Source: Seiridium cupressi
Taxonomy: Eukaryota; Ascomycota; Sordariomycetes; Amphisphaeriales; Sporocadaceae
Assembly: GCA_036674765.1 (NCBI GenBank)
Contig: JARVKI010000087.1
Location: 5,792-69,791 of the forward strand
Reading direction: 5' to 3'
Length of the DNA: 64,000 nucleotides
Shown: positions 9,704 to 20,653 of the stretch, in pieces
Numbering within the stretch: position 1 is the stretch's first letter
Layout: every line of letters begins with the position of its first letter
Translations under genes and position numbers: made by a program
Notes under the pieces: model-generated
Seen by the model: the letters and a program-made list of their open reading frames with translations, nothing else
Told to the model about the DNA's origin: nothing
Databases searched by the model: none

Positions 9704-12118
9704 ATGGCTGTACCCATACTGCCCAACTCGTCCAATTTCCTCGGCGTGGCTCTGGTAATCAACAGATCCCGTGATGGGCCACGCTTCGTATTTCACTATC
9801 CGCCGCACATCTCGGCCGTCGATGCACGTCGATCGGCTCGTGGGACCATGCCTGCGGGTGGCGATGACGATCAAGCAGACAATGACGATGATGCACTGCT
9901 GGACCGTATCGGCGCCCCAGCTCTGAGCTCAGGCTCGTTGCCCAAGGGTGTGGATCTCGCCAACTGGAATCACGATGACCATCTGGAGACGGATAGCGGC
10001 TCGCAGATCGTGCCTTGGGAACACGTTGGCGGCTTCCCGACCAGAGATCTTGAGAGCATTCTCACTCCGGCCCGAGCGTATCATAAGAAGCTATTCTCGT
10101 TGAGCCTGGACCAGCTATGCGCAGCGAGCTACCCAATCTATGTGCCCGAGAATGGGATTTGGAAGAAGAAGAAACGACAGTCAAAGGCACGGCCTAGCTT
10201 GAGTGCCAAAGCAAGCGCGGGGCCCAAGGAGGAGGGAGAAAGGGATTCGAGCACTGCCAGGGAAGCGCCACTATTGGCCGCCAATATCCCCCAGATCGAG
10301 ACGCACGACATGGCAGAGGACGCCGCGGCGCAGGATGATGGTGATGTACAGGAGGATGCTGCAGGCGCGGAGGAGAAAGGCGAAGAGAAGAAAAGCGGTA
10401 TGACCATGTTCAACTTGGTCTTCCTGCTGGATCCAAAGAAACACGAGGCCACGCAGTTGGTAGATACGCTTTACATCCACATCATCCGCAAGATCAACAA
10501 GGCATACAAATATGCACAGCAGCGCAGCGACTTTGTGTGGAAGGAGTCCAAGAGGATTCTTCAGCTCAAAGACAAGGGACGCGAGGACAAAACCAGGATG
10601 GGCGTCCTCTGGCGCCAGATTCTCGAGACTTCGTCCTTGGCGGCATCGATGCAGGACGTCTACGAAGCAGTGTGCGCGAACAAGATCGCCGCGCTTCAGC
10701 TCGAGACACCGCAGGGCACCGTAACTCACTCGGTTCAGATTCCCGTACCTTTCCACCTTTCTGACCTTCCCAGCATTGACGATGCCGAGGCCGAAGGACT
10801 ACGAGGACTGTGGGTCACCACAGCAAACAATTTCGCGGACCTCGATATGGCTGCGATCGACGATCCCTCTTTCTTGGACAAAACGTTTGCTCTACTGTTG
10901 CTACATGATGAAAAGAAGATCATCTCAGAGCTACAAGCAGATCCGGACGAGGCGACAAACGCCATGATCGAATTTGTGCGTCTCAGCAAACCGACGACGT
11001 CATTTCATCAGATCGGCCAGGGCCCGTCACTCTCCCCAGCCCAGGTTCGCAAATATGCGCAGCACTTCATATTCTGGCGGCGTGCTATCGCCATCCCGCC
11101 GTTACATGCTAGAGACGTGTACATCCTGTCGCCCAATAGCAAGACCTCATCACTGCCCACAGCCAGCCAGGCCTGGGCGCGTGCATTCCCGCTTGCTCCT
11201 CCACTTCCTAATTTCCTGGCCGAGCTCAGCATGGCCCCAAGGCCGTACAAGCACTTCGCACCCTCAAAGAATCATCGACCACAGTATCTGCAGATGCTGG
11301 CATGGCTAATGCGTGGTGGATGGGTCACGCAGCTGTGCACTTTTGCTTACGTGGTGGTTTGGCCCGAGATACAGTACGAGGTCGAGTATCAGATGGAAGC
11401 AGACGAGATAAAAAATGCGGAGACAACTACTACCGATAACAGCGATGGCCCATCGACGCCCGACAGTCTTCGCACTGATGATCCTATGTCCCTGGCATCG
11501 GACGGCTTGAGGGCGCCCGAAGAAGACAAGGGGAAAGGTCCGCAAGCGCTATATGGTGCCCCGGACTTGTCCAGATCTCGGCCAGCATCACCAAGCATAC
11601 ACGGCGAAGACAGTAACGACAGCCTGCTCTTGAGCCCCTCATCTTCAGCAGCACAGACGACAGACTTGGAAAGGTCCATCTCCTCCCTTCCACCGCTTGG
11701 GGAGTCGGCAGCCACTGTAAATCCCAACGAGTCCATTGCCGAAGCAGCACGACTTACTCGCCTTGCCGACCGTCGTACCCGCTACAACGCTGAGCGCGCC
11801 GCACGACATGCCCGCCGTTCCCCACCACAGCCAACGGATCATCCCTCTGCCAACACGGCCGCGCATTTGTCACACTTGGCCCCGTATATCATTCTCGACG
11901 CCAAGAAAGCCACAGGAAAAGAGAGCATGTATCTCAGTGCGATCGGTCGGCGGTTCAAGGATAGTATGGTCAGGAGCAGTTGGCCGGTCTTTTGGAAGTA
12001 CTTCAACGGCCGCACGGCTTTGGAACGGGTTGCTCTCATGGAGGATTTGAAGAGGAAGGAGGCGTGGGGTCTCCTTGGGGGCATGGCGGAGTATTTGGTC
12101 ACTGTAAGGCATTGGTGA
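9704..12118 (+). CDS. npr3: Nitrogen permease regulator 3 (GATOR1/SEACIT subunit)
   Basis: Npr3 with Npr2 and Iml1 forms the SEACIT/GATOR1 complex on the vacuole, which acts as GTPase-activating complex for the Rag/Gtr GTPases and turns TORC1 down in amino-acid or nitrogen shortage. The protein has 804 residues in one exon. The N-terminus has the family signature (LGVALVINRSRDGPRFVFHY). A second conserved block starts near TMFNLVFLLDPKKHE, after an acidic, Lys-rich linker. A long Ser/Pro/Asp linker precedes the C-terminal winged-helix part, which ends in LVTVRHW as in the family. The frame opens upstream only with TTG at 9674, so the ATG at 9704 (MAVPILPNSSNF) is taken as start. Confidence 0.93.
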   Translation: MAVPILPNSSNFLGVALVINRSRDGPRFVFHYPPHISAVDARRSARGTMPAGGDDDQADNDDDALLDRIGAPALSSGSLPKGVDLANWNHDDHLETDSGSQIVPWEHVGGFPTRDLESILTPARAYHKKLFSLSLDQLCAASYPIYVPENGIWKKKKRQSKARPSLSAKASAGPKEEGERDSSTAREAPLLAANIPQIETHDMAEDAAAQDDGDVQEDAAGAEEKGEEKKSGMTMFNLVFLLDPKKHEATQLVDTLYIHIIRKINKAYKYAQQRSDFVWKESKRILQLKDKGREDKTRMGVLWRQILETSSLAASMQDVYEAVCANKIAALQLETPQGTVTHSVQIPVPFHLSDLPSIDDAEAEGLRGLWVTTANNFADLDMAAIDDPSFLDKTFALLLLHDEKKIISELQADPDEATNAMIEFVRLSKPTTSFHQIGQGPSLSPAQVRKYAQHFIFWRRAIAIPPLHARDVYILSPNSKTSSLPTASQAWARAFPLAPPLPNFLAELSMAPRPYKHFAPSKNHRPQYLQMLAWLMRGGWVTQLCTFAYVVVWPEIQYEVEYQMEADEIKNAETTTTDNSDGPSTPDSLRTDDPMSLASDGLRAPEEDKGKGPQALYGAPDLSRSRPASPSIHGEDSNDSLLLSPSSSAAQTTDLERSISSLPPLGESAATVNPNESIAEAARLTRLADRRTRYNAERAARHARRSPPQPTDHPSANTAAHLSHLAPYIILDAKKATGKESMYLSAIGRRFKDSMVRSSWPVFWKYFNGRTALERVALMEDLKRKEAWGLLGGMAEYLVTVRHW

Positions 12119-12250
12119 TTGGGTTATGATGGCGGCGATTTTATGGATTTTGAGATCGTATGGCAGCGTGCGTGGCCATTTGATATCACTACAAATATAC
12201 TGACAGAATCCTACATACACATCTTCTGATTCCATTATGACGCGTAGCAT

Positions 12251-12580
12251 CTAAACCAGATCGAAACACGTCACTGGCAGGCCAGCGCCTTCAAGTTCTT
12301 CGATAGAGACCAGGAATCTTTCTCCATCCGGCATCAGTTTCTCCCGAATATTCATACTTGGAAAATACCTTTGAAGTCTGGGATCTTCAGTCAAGATGGA
12401 CCTGGTCGAAAAACCATATACTCTCCCTCTTGCCGCCGATGGGCCATGTTCGCTCGACAGGCTGACCATGCGGTGGCAGGACGGCAGTGGTCTTAGTAGT
12501 GCCTCACCACCCACAAAACCACACACAAAACAATCCCCTATGATTTGGTATCTTGTTCCTGGCCTATTAGACGACCTCAT
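12251..12580 (-). pseudogene. Remnant of a HET-domain protein C-terminus
   Basis: This 109-codon frame resembles the extreme C-terminus of heterokaryon-incompatibility (HET) proteins. It has RYQIIGDCFVCGFVGGEALL, like the usual 'Y-LVG-AYVHG-MDGEAL' block, then EDPRL and an ending ELEGAGLPVTCFDL, like the common LEARGV-L--F-LV end. The HET domain itself and the usual 'FF-T-KGY-GLGP' stretch are absent. The frame continues upstream for only about 30 codons of unrelated, Cys-rich residues before a stop. I read this as a leftover of a deleted or moved HET gene. A short real gene cannot be excluded. Confidence 0.45.
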
Positions 12581-12815
12581 TGAAGAGAGATACGACGTAT
12601 CGAATCTGTCGCAACAAAGATTTCTGCAGCAGCCTCGAGCAATGTACCGCTGCCAGGGTAGGGCCTAGAAGCAACAAGATGCTTCTCTATAGGTGGGCGA
12701 GTGACTAATAAGCTCTGAGATGAGGCTAATTCAGCACTGCCAGTACAAACGCATTTTTGATGGGCATCACTTCATAAGCGAAGCAATCATGGCTGACTGT
12801 CAAGTTTTTGGCCGT

Positions 12816-14293
12816 CTAACAGTAATAACTGATATTACCTTCAAATAATCTCCGGACAGTCCGAAAAACGATACAACGGTCTACTTGCCACTTGTCGCCG
12901 CCACCTTCCATCACTACCTCAACCGGGATCACGCCCTTTCCGTGCTCTATACGCACTATAGATTTCTCTATCTCGCTTTCTTGCAATACGTTTGGCGCAT
13001 CGCCGGAGGTTTGCTGATGGCTATTCCCCTCAAATGTGGGTGGACTCGGCGTCCTTTCTGGCGTTGGGGGTAAAGCGATGCCGTATTTTGAGACGTTTGG
13101 GAGTGAATGGGAACGTATGGCATGTGGCACTGTCCCAGGTATACAGACGGCAGCGCCGAGAGTGACGGCGCCCGTGAGCTGAAGACTGGGATGTGGCAAC
13201 CCCATGCTAAACGCCAAAACCCTAATGTCCGCCAACTGAATGGACTGATCGCAACCATTCGATGATCTAGACGAGTTCGACACGATTGCGATCTTTGGGC
13301 TGCCTCTGGTAGCTGCCGCTGCCCTAGTGTCAGGGGCCAGGCCCATCATGACAGCACCGGCACGACGTATTTCCTCTATGATTCCGAGATATTCCAGAGA
13401 GTTGGGGGAATACCCTCCACATATAGGTTCTAGCATTTTGGAATCGAGAAAGACGAAAGGGTTGGCCGAGTCGATAAGTGTAGCTTGGATGCCGAAAGCA
13501 GGAAGACTCGGCGACGCTTCCATGTGAATGGTGTCAACCTTTCGACCAGTCGGAAACAAGGACCCAGTCATACTGCCCTGTGGATTCAAAAAGGCCACTT
13601 GTACTTCACTGCCTGGTTCAGACACACCGGGAAGCGTGAATTTCCCTTCCTCTTGAAAATTGCCTTCCTCATCGAGCTCGAGAGTCTCCACGAGGTGTTG
13701 GGACGTGTTTGTATTGAAGATCCGCACATCAACCTGTAAAACGCATTAGCTATTAAAACTCAATATTAATAGGTGCTTCCAGTGTGACTTCTCATAGTAT
13801 GACTTACCGTCTTCTCGCCCGGTCGTGTTTTCACAAGACCTTCCTGCAAAGCAAAAGGTCCGATCCCAGATGCAATATTTCCGCAATTGCCACTGAGATC
13901 AATAGCATCTTTCCCGACGGCGACCTGCACGAAGGTATAATCGACATCAACTCCGGGACGCTGAGATGGCGAAACGACCGCGACCTTGGAAGTCGTGGAC
14001 GTGCCTCCTCCGACGCCGTCAATCTGCCGAGGATCTCCGCGACTCGAGCCCATGGCGGCGAGCAGCGGCGCCGCCCAGTCTGCCTCTCGCGCGGGAAGGT
14101 TACTGCGATGGAAGAACAGCCCCTTGGATGTGCCGGAACGCATCATGACTGCTGGGGTTACATGACGGGTCCGTTTCCGTGCCGCCTCGGGCATCGTGAT
14201 GGCTGAATAGTGACTAGGGTTCCGGGCGAGGGCAGTATTGAAGACGCGAGAGAGGATACGGGAGACTGACTGCCTTGCGAATGTTTCATTCAT
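12816..14293 (-). CDS. prpF: PrpF-family isomerase (methylaconitate/aconitate isomerase type)
   Basis: Member of the PrpF/DUF453 family (diaminopimelate-epimerase fold), which shifts double bonds or cis/trans geometry in aconitate-like acids: 2-methylaconitate isomerase, 4-oxalomesaconate tautomerase (GalD) and the fungal aconitate-delta-isomerase Adi1. Two exons, 14293-13808 and 13733-12816, joined at gtaagt/ACAG in phase 0, give 467 residues. Visible family motifs are MRSGTSKGLFF near residue 50, DGVGGGTSTTSKVA with the conserved Ser/Lys, and SGNCGNIASGIGPFA. The first 30 residues are Arg/Ser/Ala-rich without acids except one Glu, as in mitochondrial presequences, and a second Met before EAARKRTRHVTPA could give a cytosolic form. 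It lies tail-to-head beside a Zn2Cys6 regulator on the same strand. The family is sure; the substrate is inferred. Confidence 0.88.
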
Positions 14294-14698
14294 GTAAACT
14301 TAGAATATGAACTGATATCGTGAGGTTCTTTGTAAGGTAACAAATAATGTTTTGCGAGCCGAGCTATAAAACAACGCCGGTGGTGGAAGCTCTTGTTTAT
14401 GTAACTAGTATGAGGAGCGAGGATGTGATGTAATTATTTCTCTATAATGAGTACTTTCTAGTCGCATGAATTTACTGATGTTCAGTCACACATCTGGCCA
14501 GCAGTGACATGCATGACTCCGACCCGCGGGTTCTCGCAACACTGAGCCAGGCCTTTGGTGATCCCGCGGGTTGTGGGTACTTCCAAATGACCAAGAGCCA
14601 ATACTTCAAACACCCCAAATGGTCACACAAGTTTGACCTTGCATGTAGACCCAATTTGACAGTCGACACAGCTAAGTTTTATCAGGAGACATGTATTC
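14294..14698. other. Intergenic between regulator and prpF-like gene
   Basis: About 400 bp between the regulator stop and the isomerase start, on the same strand. It should contain the isomerase promoter. No gene seen. Confidence 0.5.
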
Positions 14699-17256
14699 TC
14701 AACTCTGCGTCCATTCGAACTCATCCAAGTCATCAAGTCCAGATCCGTTAAAGCCAAATAAAGGATCATCCATGGACACTAAACTAGAGTTCACGGCCAT
14801 CTGTTGATTACCAGGTATCTCATCAACGGACTCCTGATCAGTGCCTCTCGTACGACGGGCCGAACGAAGTCCTGGCTGAGTAATGAAAGAAATTTGCTGT
14901 GGATCTACTGCCGACAGGTTGAAGTTCTGGCCAGGAAATAATACAGGCTCAACAGTATCATAAGTTTGACTCGTCCCGCCTTGATCGCGCAGAAAACTCT
15001 GGATGATACCGTCAATGTCCACCCACCTGGTATCAGAGCTCCCCATATCCACATGAGAGCCATGCTCATTGACAGCGTTCCCAGTCAAGTTATCAACAGC
15101 AGGAGCAGTAATGATGCGAACAACTTGTCCCTCGGTCGTTTCTGGCCTTGACTGCTGAAGCCGCTCGACGTCGTTCGCTATGCGCAGCCCAGTGTGACTT
15201 TCATCAATAACGACACCTAATCGTTTCATGAGATTTCGAATAACACCGTTGGCCCTTCTAACAGCCCAATTGGTAGCCTGATTTTCACAGAATACTGCCA
15301 AGCATGTCTCTACGTTACTCAATGCGTCCGGGTCATGCCTCCGCTTGGCGGCAATACGAACGTTGATAGTGGCTGCGACGTAAGTCGCGTAAGATATAAG
15401 ATATGGTGCCCGCCGGACCGAGAAGACGCGATCATATGCGCGAAGCAGATGAACAATGCTTGATGCCGCACTTGCACAAGCTATGAATGAATTGACAGAT
15501 ACTGAGCGCAAGGCGGAGTACAGATGCCCATCAGCCACGAAGGAGCGGTGAAGTAGGATGACTAGGACGTAATACATTGCACTTTCGACAAAGTTAGCTA
15601 AGTCAAAATGCTCGGTAGTTCTTGCAAGACTTACTGTAAGCTTAATACATGCGGTGGTGGCACTGCATTCCTGTCCTTTGTCGCGTCAAATCCGAGATGT
15701 GGCGCCAGTGATTCTCGCCACGATGTAAGCTTATTGTCAAGCTTTTCTAGCATTCTTGACAAATTTGGAGGTGACTGATCAAAGCTTCTCTCAGCGTATA
15801 TAGTACTCAGAATGTCACTCATAACTACCGAGAGACTGCAAAGTGATTTGAAAGTCGAGATACTAAAGGCGGGCGAACCAGAGTATGTGTGCGATTGGGT
15901 AGAATACGCAAATGGTGACCAGTTCTCCAGCTCCTCATACGTATCCAAGAATTTGATGGGGACCAAAGTGTCAGATTCTTTGAGAGTGGCTGGCCGGCCT
16001 TGGTACAGGCTTTGGATCTTACCAACAACTTCACGGACACGGTTAGTGAAATAAACTGGGCAAAAGCAGGGGTACTTACCAAACGCGCCCCAAAATACAC
16101 GCCGCCTAATCTCTAAGTCCTCATCGGACAGCCTCCGCGCATCAGTTAGGTCAACCACGTCAACGTGCATTCCAAGATCTACGATCATTCTGAACGCAAG
16201 TCCGGCATACAGCCAAGCTGCACCTCTTTCGTCCCCAAGAGCGAAGAGAGAATTTGTCATGACGAGAAGGGCTTGGATAGTGGTGATATCACTATGGTCG
16301 AGGGCACTACCCAGAAGCTGGCGAACTCGCTCACGGAACTTCCATCCTGCAGTTCGAACATCTTCCGGGTCCTTACGGACTTCATGACGAGGACTGAACT
16401 TTGATGCCCCAAAGTATATGGCGTTGAGTAGAAGCTTGGAAAAGTAAGGACCTTTACAGGCCATGTCTCGCATGAAGGCTGGCCGGTAAGTGATTAGAAA
16501 TGAATGGCGCTGACGGTTCCAATGTAGTGAGAGGAGATGCAGACCAAGTTCGGGATCCAGCCCGTCGAAGTCGAGCTGGCCTGACCGCAGGTTGACGTCC
16601 TCGAGTTGGCCTGTCACCAACTTTGAATTAATATAAGGGGCATGGGCATCCTAGGCGGGATTGAGGATGATACTTACGCTGCCGCAGGGCATTAGCCACC
16701 AAACCTTGCTCTATCAAGGCGTCTGGCAATCGCGAGCGCGCAGCTTTTGCAGGTCGCTCGTGCCAATTTTCGTCGAACAAAGCACTTGTGCGACCGTGAT
16801 AGCTAGAATCGCCATTCGATGAAACAGAGATGCGTGATACGTCGTTGTTGCTAACGTGGGTCTCGTGCTGTTGTGGCTCTAGTATATGTGTCGTATGATC
16901 AGAAAAAGAGTGTGTCAACGGTCTTGTTTCTTCCGTGCCTGCATCTTGCCGGGCCTCACGAACTGACTCGGCGGGTGATATTGAAGACTGTTTCTGAGTA
17001 GGCTGGCGCCGCCGCCGGGCTTGATTCGAGTCCTGACCTACAGGTGTGTAAACACATGCCTTGCCGTAGGTCTTACAGGTATTGCAAGTGGGGCGATCAT
17101 TGCTGCATTTGATCTAAGGAGCGATTGTAAGACTTGAACGAGCTCGCTTGAGAGAAGGCAATACGGCTGGAAGAGGGAGCATCTCACCTTGCGCCGGCGA
17201 CAAAAAGTGCAAGCTTCCAAGGCCCGCCTCCCAGCACGGTGCTGGCGTGTATCCAT
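14699..17256 (-). CDS. Zn2Cys6 transcription factor with fungal-specific regulatory domain
   Basis: Likely pathway-specific nuclear regulator. Five exons join in phase: 17256-17188, 17113-16678, 16610-16080, 16028-15635 and 15581-14699, giving about 770 residues. The binuclear zinc cluster spans the first intron (EACTFCRRRK then IKCSNDRPTCNTCKTYGKAC), with C-X2-C-X6-C and C-X2-C-X6-C spacing, at about residues 16-43. A Gln/Arg/Ser linker follows. The fungal-specific TF domain starts near residue 180 with LGLHLLSLHWNRQ and AFMRDMACKGPYFSKLLLNA. A second conserved block is DKIQSLYQG-like (GKIQSLYQGRPATL). At the second intron the obvious acceptor breaks the frame; the acceptor ten bases further in (gacag at 16611) restores it. 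Its place between the isomerase and the carrier relic suggests it controls this cluster. Confidence 0.88.
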
Positions 17257-17764
17257 TGTTACGTGGACTTTCCCTCACATACCCGGTGAATAAACCTGCC
17301 GGACGAGAATCAAAGTAATGCCGCGGGAAGAAGAAAAGGGCAGCGGGATTATTTCCATGGGATGCAATGACCACATGTAGAGCGCGCTATGAAACCTTGG
17401 AATCAATTGATGATGATGCCGGCCCGTGGGACCTTGTGGTGTGGTGATGATCTCTAGTCTAGTCTAGTGCATCGCTACAATGTACATTGTTTTAATAGAG
17501 TTGAGGCAGAGGGGCGGAGAAGCCGCGGGAACTACATCCCGTGGGTAGACTAATAGTAGTAGTTCATGCTCAGTGTCCACGAAATTAATGGACCAAAGTC
17601 GTGAAGATCTAAATGCAATGATTGGGTATTGGCAATATATTATGTTGCTCGCTGATGGCGATTCCTTGGGTTTTGGATAATCCCTTTTGGCTTCCGGGCG
17701 TATAGTGAGGTGACTTTCTCCTCGGTTTGATACTTTGAGAACACAAACCGCGCCAACTATCACC
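17257..17764. promoter_or_regulatory. Divergent intergenic region between regulator and carrier relic
   Basis: About 510 bp lie between the start codons of the minus-strand regulator and the plus-strand carrier relic, so this is a bidirectional promoter by layout. A short direct repeat (tagtctagtctagt) lies at 17454-17467. I cannot name an operator in it. Candidate CGG-type sites for the Zn2Cys6 factor would need comparison with related genomes. Confidence 0.4.
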
Positions 17765-18950
17765 ATGGCTACTATCATTCGGGATAAGACCGTAGCCTCA
17801 GAACATGCTGCGAAGAGTAGACTTGGCCCTTCGTCTACGAAACCAAAAGTAACACCTCTCATTTCATTGGTATCTGGTGGCATCGCCGGGGCAGTTGAGG
17901 CCTCAACAACTGTAGGTCGTACCATGCCCTTTACCATTTCTTTGGCACGATAGCCATCACATGTCACTTACCAAGGTTTCCGCAAAGTATCTTGCGTACT
18001 TTAGACAACGCTAGCCCTGATTTTACAGTATCCTTAAAATGCAAAGACGCGCGCACAACTCGGAGGGGCACAGAACAGAACTAGTAACCCATTGAGACTG
18101 ATTGCGAACGTTGCAAGACAAGACGGTATCAAGACGACATGTACCGGATGCTCATCTTTGGTTATCGTAAGTACTGCTTGGGATGGTTGTTGGATGTGGC
18201 ATTCGCCAGCTAACATGAGCCGATTATATCTCTAGGGGACAACGTTTAAAGCAGGAGTTCGTTTTTGACTTTTGACTCTATCAAGAACTTGTTAGTCAAA
18301 GATGACGGTAAACTAAGCCTAACGAACGGCATCCTTGCTGGCATGTTGGCTGGAGCTGTGGAGAGTGTAGTTGTCGTCACGCCTACCGAGCGCATTAAGA
18401 CCACACTGTAAATTTCTAAGATCCAGGATTCACTACTGTTTTACCTATAATAAACAGATCACAGGTCTAAGTAATAGACGGAGGGCAACATTACCGAGGT
18501 CCGTACCACGCCGTTTCCGAACCCATTCGCGAACGTGGAATACGCGAGATATATCGCGGTCTACTCTCCACCACATTGGAACAATCAACGACCAGCGCCG
18601 TACGCATGAGTTCCTACAATATGCTCAAAGATCCAGCCGAGAAAGCTTCCCTTGCTAAAAATAGTGGTGTCACATTTGCCATTGGAGCCATTGCCGGCGT
18701 TGTTACGGTATATGCCACGCAACCGTTCGATACAATTAAAACAAGATCGCAAAACCCCAAAGGCGCGACCACGATGGATGTATTCCGAAGTGTCCTCGCT
18801 ACCGGAGGTGTAAAGGCATTTTGGAGCGGGAGGACGATGAGATTGGGGAGATTGGTCTTCAGTGGAGGCATTGTGTTCACAGTGTACGAGAATATTTCGG
18901 GGCTATTGATGTCGCCGGCAGCACATCGCCACAGGTGTTGTAAGCGATGA
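17765..18950 (+). pseudogene. Decayed mitochondrial tricarboxylate (citrate/cis-aconitate) carrier
   Basis: Relic of a mitochondrial carrier family (SLC25) gene of the Ctp1/MttA type. The ATG at 17765 has a good context (tatcaccATGg) and exon 1 (17765-17911) encodes ISLVSGGIAGAVEASTT, the first carrier repeat. Exon 2 (from 18029) should continue with the P-x-D/E-x-x-K/R signature but reads Tyr-Pro-stop (TAA at 18035-18037), then resumes with AKTRAQL. Exon 3 (from 18236) has GTTFKAGVRF, then a one-base deletion in the T run at 18262-18266; the shifted frame continues with the second repeat (VVVVTPTERIKTTL). After the next intron a TAA lies at about 18468. The last exon is intact: third-repeat signature TQPFDTIKTRSQ and LRLGRLVFSGG-like end. 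Four introns in expected places argue against a processed copy. Loss looks fairly recent. Confidence 0.82.
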
Positions 18951-20653
18951 CCCCCGATCTTGGGGCAGGTGTTTCCCTGACATCACCCCAAACAACTCGT
19001 CCATTTCTTCCAGACTCAAATTCTTGGTCTCCGGCACGCAGAAGAAGATCCAAGGAATCGCTATTGTCATGAAAGCCGCAAACACGAAGTAGGCCCCAAA
19101 CCCGATGTTAGTGATCATGTATGGCACACTCCGGGCAATAACAAAATTCATGATCCAGTGTATGGCTACACAAATTGAGACGCATGGCGACCGAATGCGA
19201 AGTGGAAATATTTCCGAGGCATAGATCCAGGGAATGCCAGCCCAAGAGAAGCACCATCCCACGGCGTAGAGGTAGATCATCACCACAGCAGCGTACCCGC
19301 CCCCATCAATATGTTTCGAGCCTCCTGATGACGATGAGGGCGCTGCTATCTTGATGTATGCACCAATGAACCACATCGCCAAGGCCTGTATTTTGATAAG
19401 CGTTCCACATATCATTGTTATGATATTGATTGTAACACACCATAATGGCGCTACCGACCATCAGCGTGCGCGTCCGCCCAAACTGATCGACAACGAAAAG
19501 CATAGCAATGATAACTGCTACGAATCTCACAAGTCCGTAAATACCTGTAGCAAATAGAGCCGTGTTACTGCCGGTCAAGCCTATGCTGTTGAAGATGGCT
19601 GGAGAGTAATAGTTGATGGCATTTGAGCCCGCCATTTGCATGAAAATGAACATTAAGGATCCGGTGGCCAAGCGGTTTCTATTTCCTGGCTTGAACATCT
19701 CTTTAAGAGCACTAAGGTGGCTCTTGTCTTCATCAAACTGCCGCTCGTGCTCTATTTGTTGGAATATACCATTGACCTCTTCGAGCAAGAATGGATGGTC
19801 GGCTTCGATATTTCGAAGTCTTCGGAGCACCCTGACGCATGCTTCGCGACCAGCAGTACGTGCGAGCCATCTAAGTCGGGTTAAAAACTTGTAAACATAA
19901 TCATGAAAATTCGGGTTACCTTGGAGATTCCGGAATAAACGGTAGACCGACCAGCAAAAGGCCACCGGGGATCAACTGTACTGCGAAACTGATGATCCAT
20001 TGCGCCGACGTGGGAGGTAAGTTGATAGACAGCCCATAGTTGATCCAGAAGCCTATCAACGTTCCCCCAGACACGCCAATTTCGTAAATACCAACGAGTG
20101 CACCGCGAATGTGAGGAGGGGCCGCTTCTGCCACGTACAGTGGGATGATCATGCTCGCTGCACCAACGCCGACACCGCCGATTGCTCTGCCCACGAGCAT
20201 GAGGGCCTCGGATCCATGTGAACCAGTCTGGATCGCTGATCCGACATTGTAGAACAGAGCAGTAACTGCTAACGTGACTCGACGACCAAAACGATCACTC
20301 AAGGGCCCCGCTCCTAGAGAACCGACGACACAACCGGCTTGGAGTAACGACAGGACGTTGGCGGCAAAGGCTGATTTCTCAGATGCCGAGGCATGTAGTG
20401 TTCCGAAGTCCCTGTATAGGATGTCACTATTCAGCTTGTGTTTCTGGGTGGTCCACCAAACACGAATTCATCATACGACTATCGCTTACCTCTGGAACGA
20501 TTCCAACTCGAGAGCAGTACCGATGAAACCAAGACCGTATCCGAACATGACGGCGCCCATACTACTGATCAGGGCCAGAAGATACACACGGAAGTTGTAT
20601 ACCTCCTCTGGAGCCGTAGTGTTGAGGCTCTGATTATGTCTAGTGGCTCTCAT
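18903..20653 (-). CDS. MFS sugar porter, quinate-permease type
   Basis: Plasma-membrane proton-coupled transporter of the sugar porter family. Four exons, 20653-20490, 20411-19920, 19870-19441 and 19385-18903, join in phase to 522 residues with twelve expected membrane segments. The N-terminus (PEEVYNFRVYLLALISSMGA, FGYGLGFIGTALELESF) is close to the quinate permease (QutD/Qa-y) group. Sugar-porter signatures are DRFGRR after helix 2, the PESPRWLA motif spanning the second intron, and PETKNLSLEEMDELFG at the C-terminus. The stop codon lies 48 bp inside the 3' end of the convergent carrier relic. The substrate is not certain: quinate, a sugar or another hydroxy-acid are all possible, and its neighbours make an organic acid plausible. 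Confidence 0.88.

Noticed and set aside
16611..16677. Apparent frameshift in the Zn2Cys6 regulator
   Set aside because: Using the acceptor at 16611 (gacag) in place of the one at 16621 restores the frame exactly (R-Q-L-E-D), so the gene is intact.
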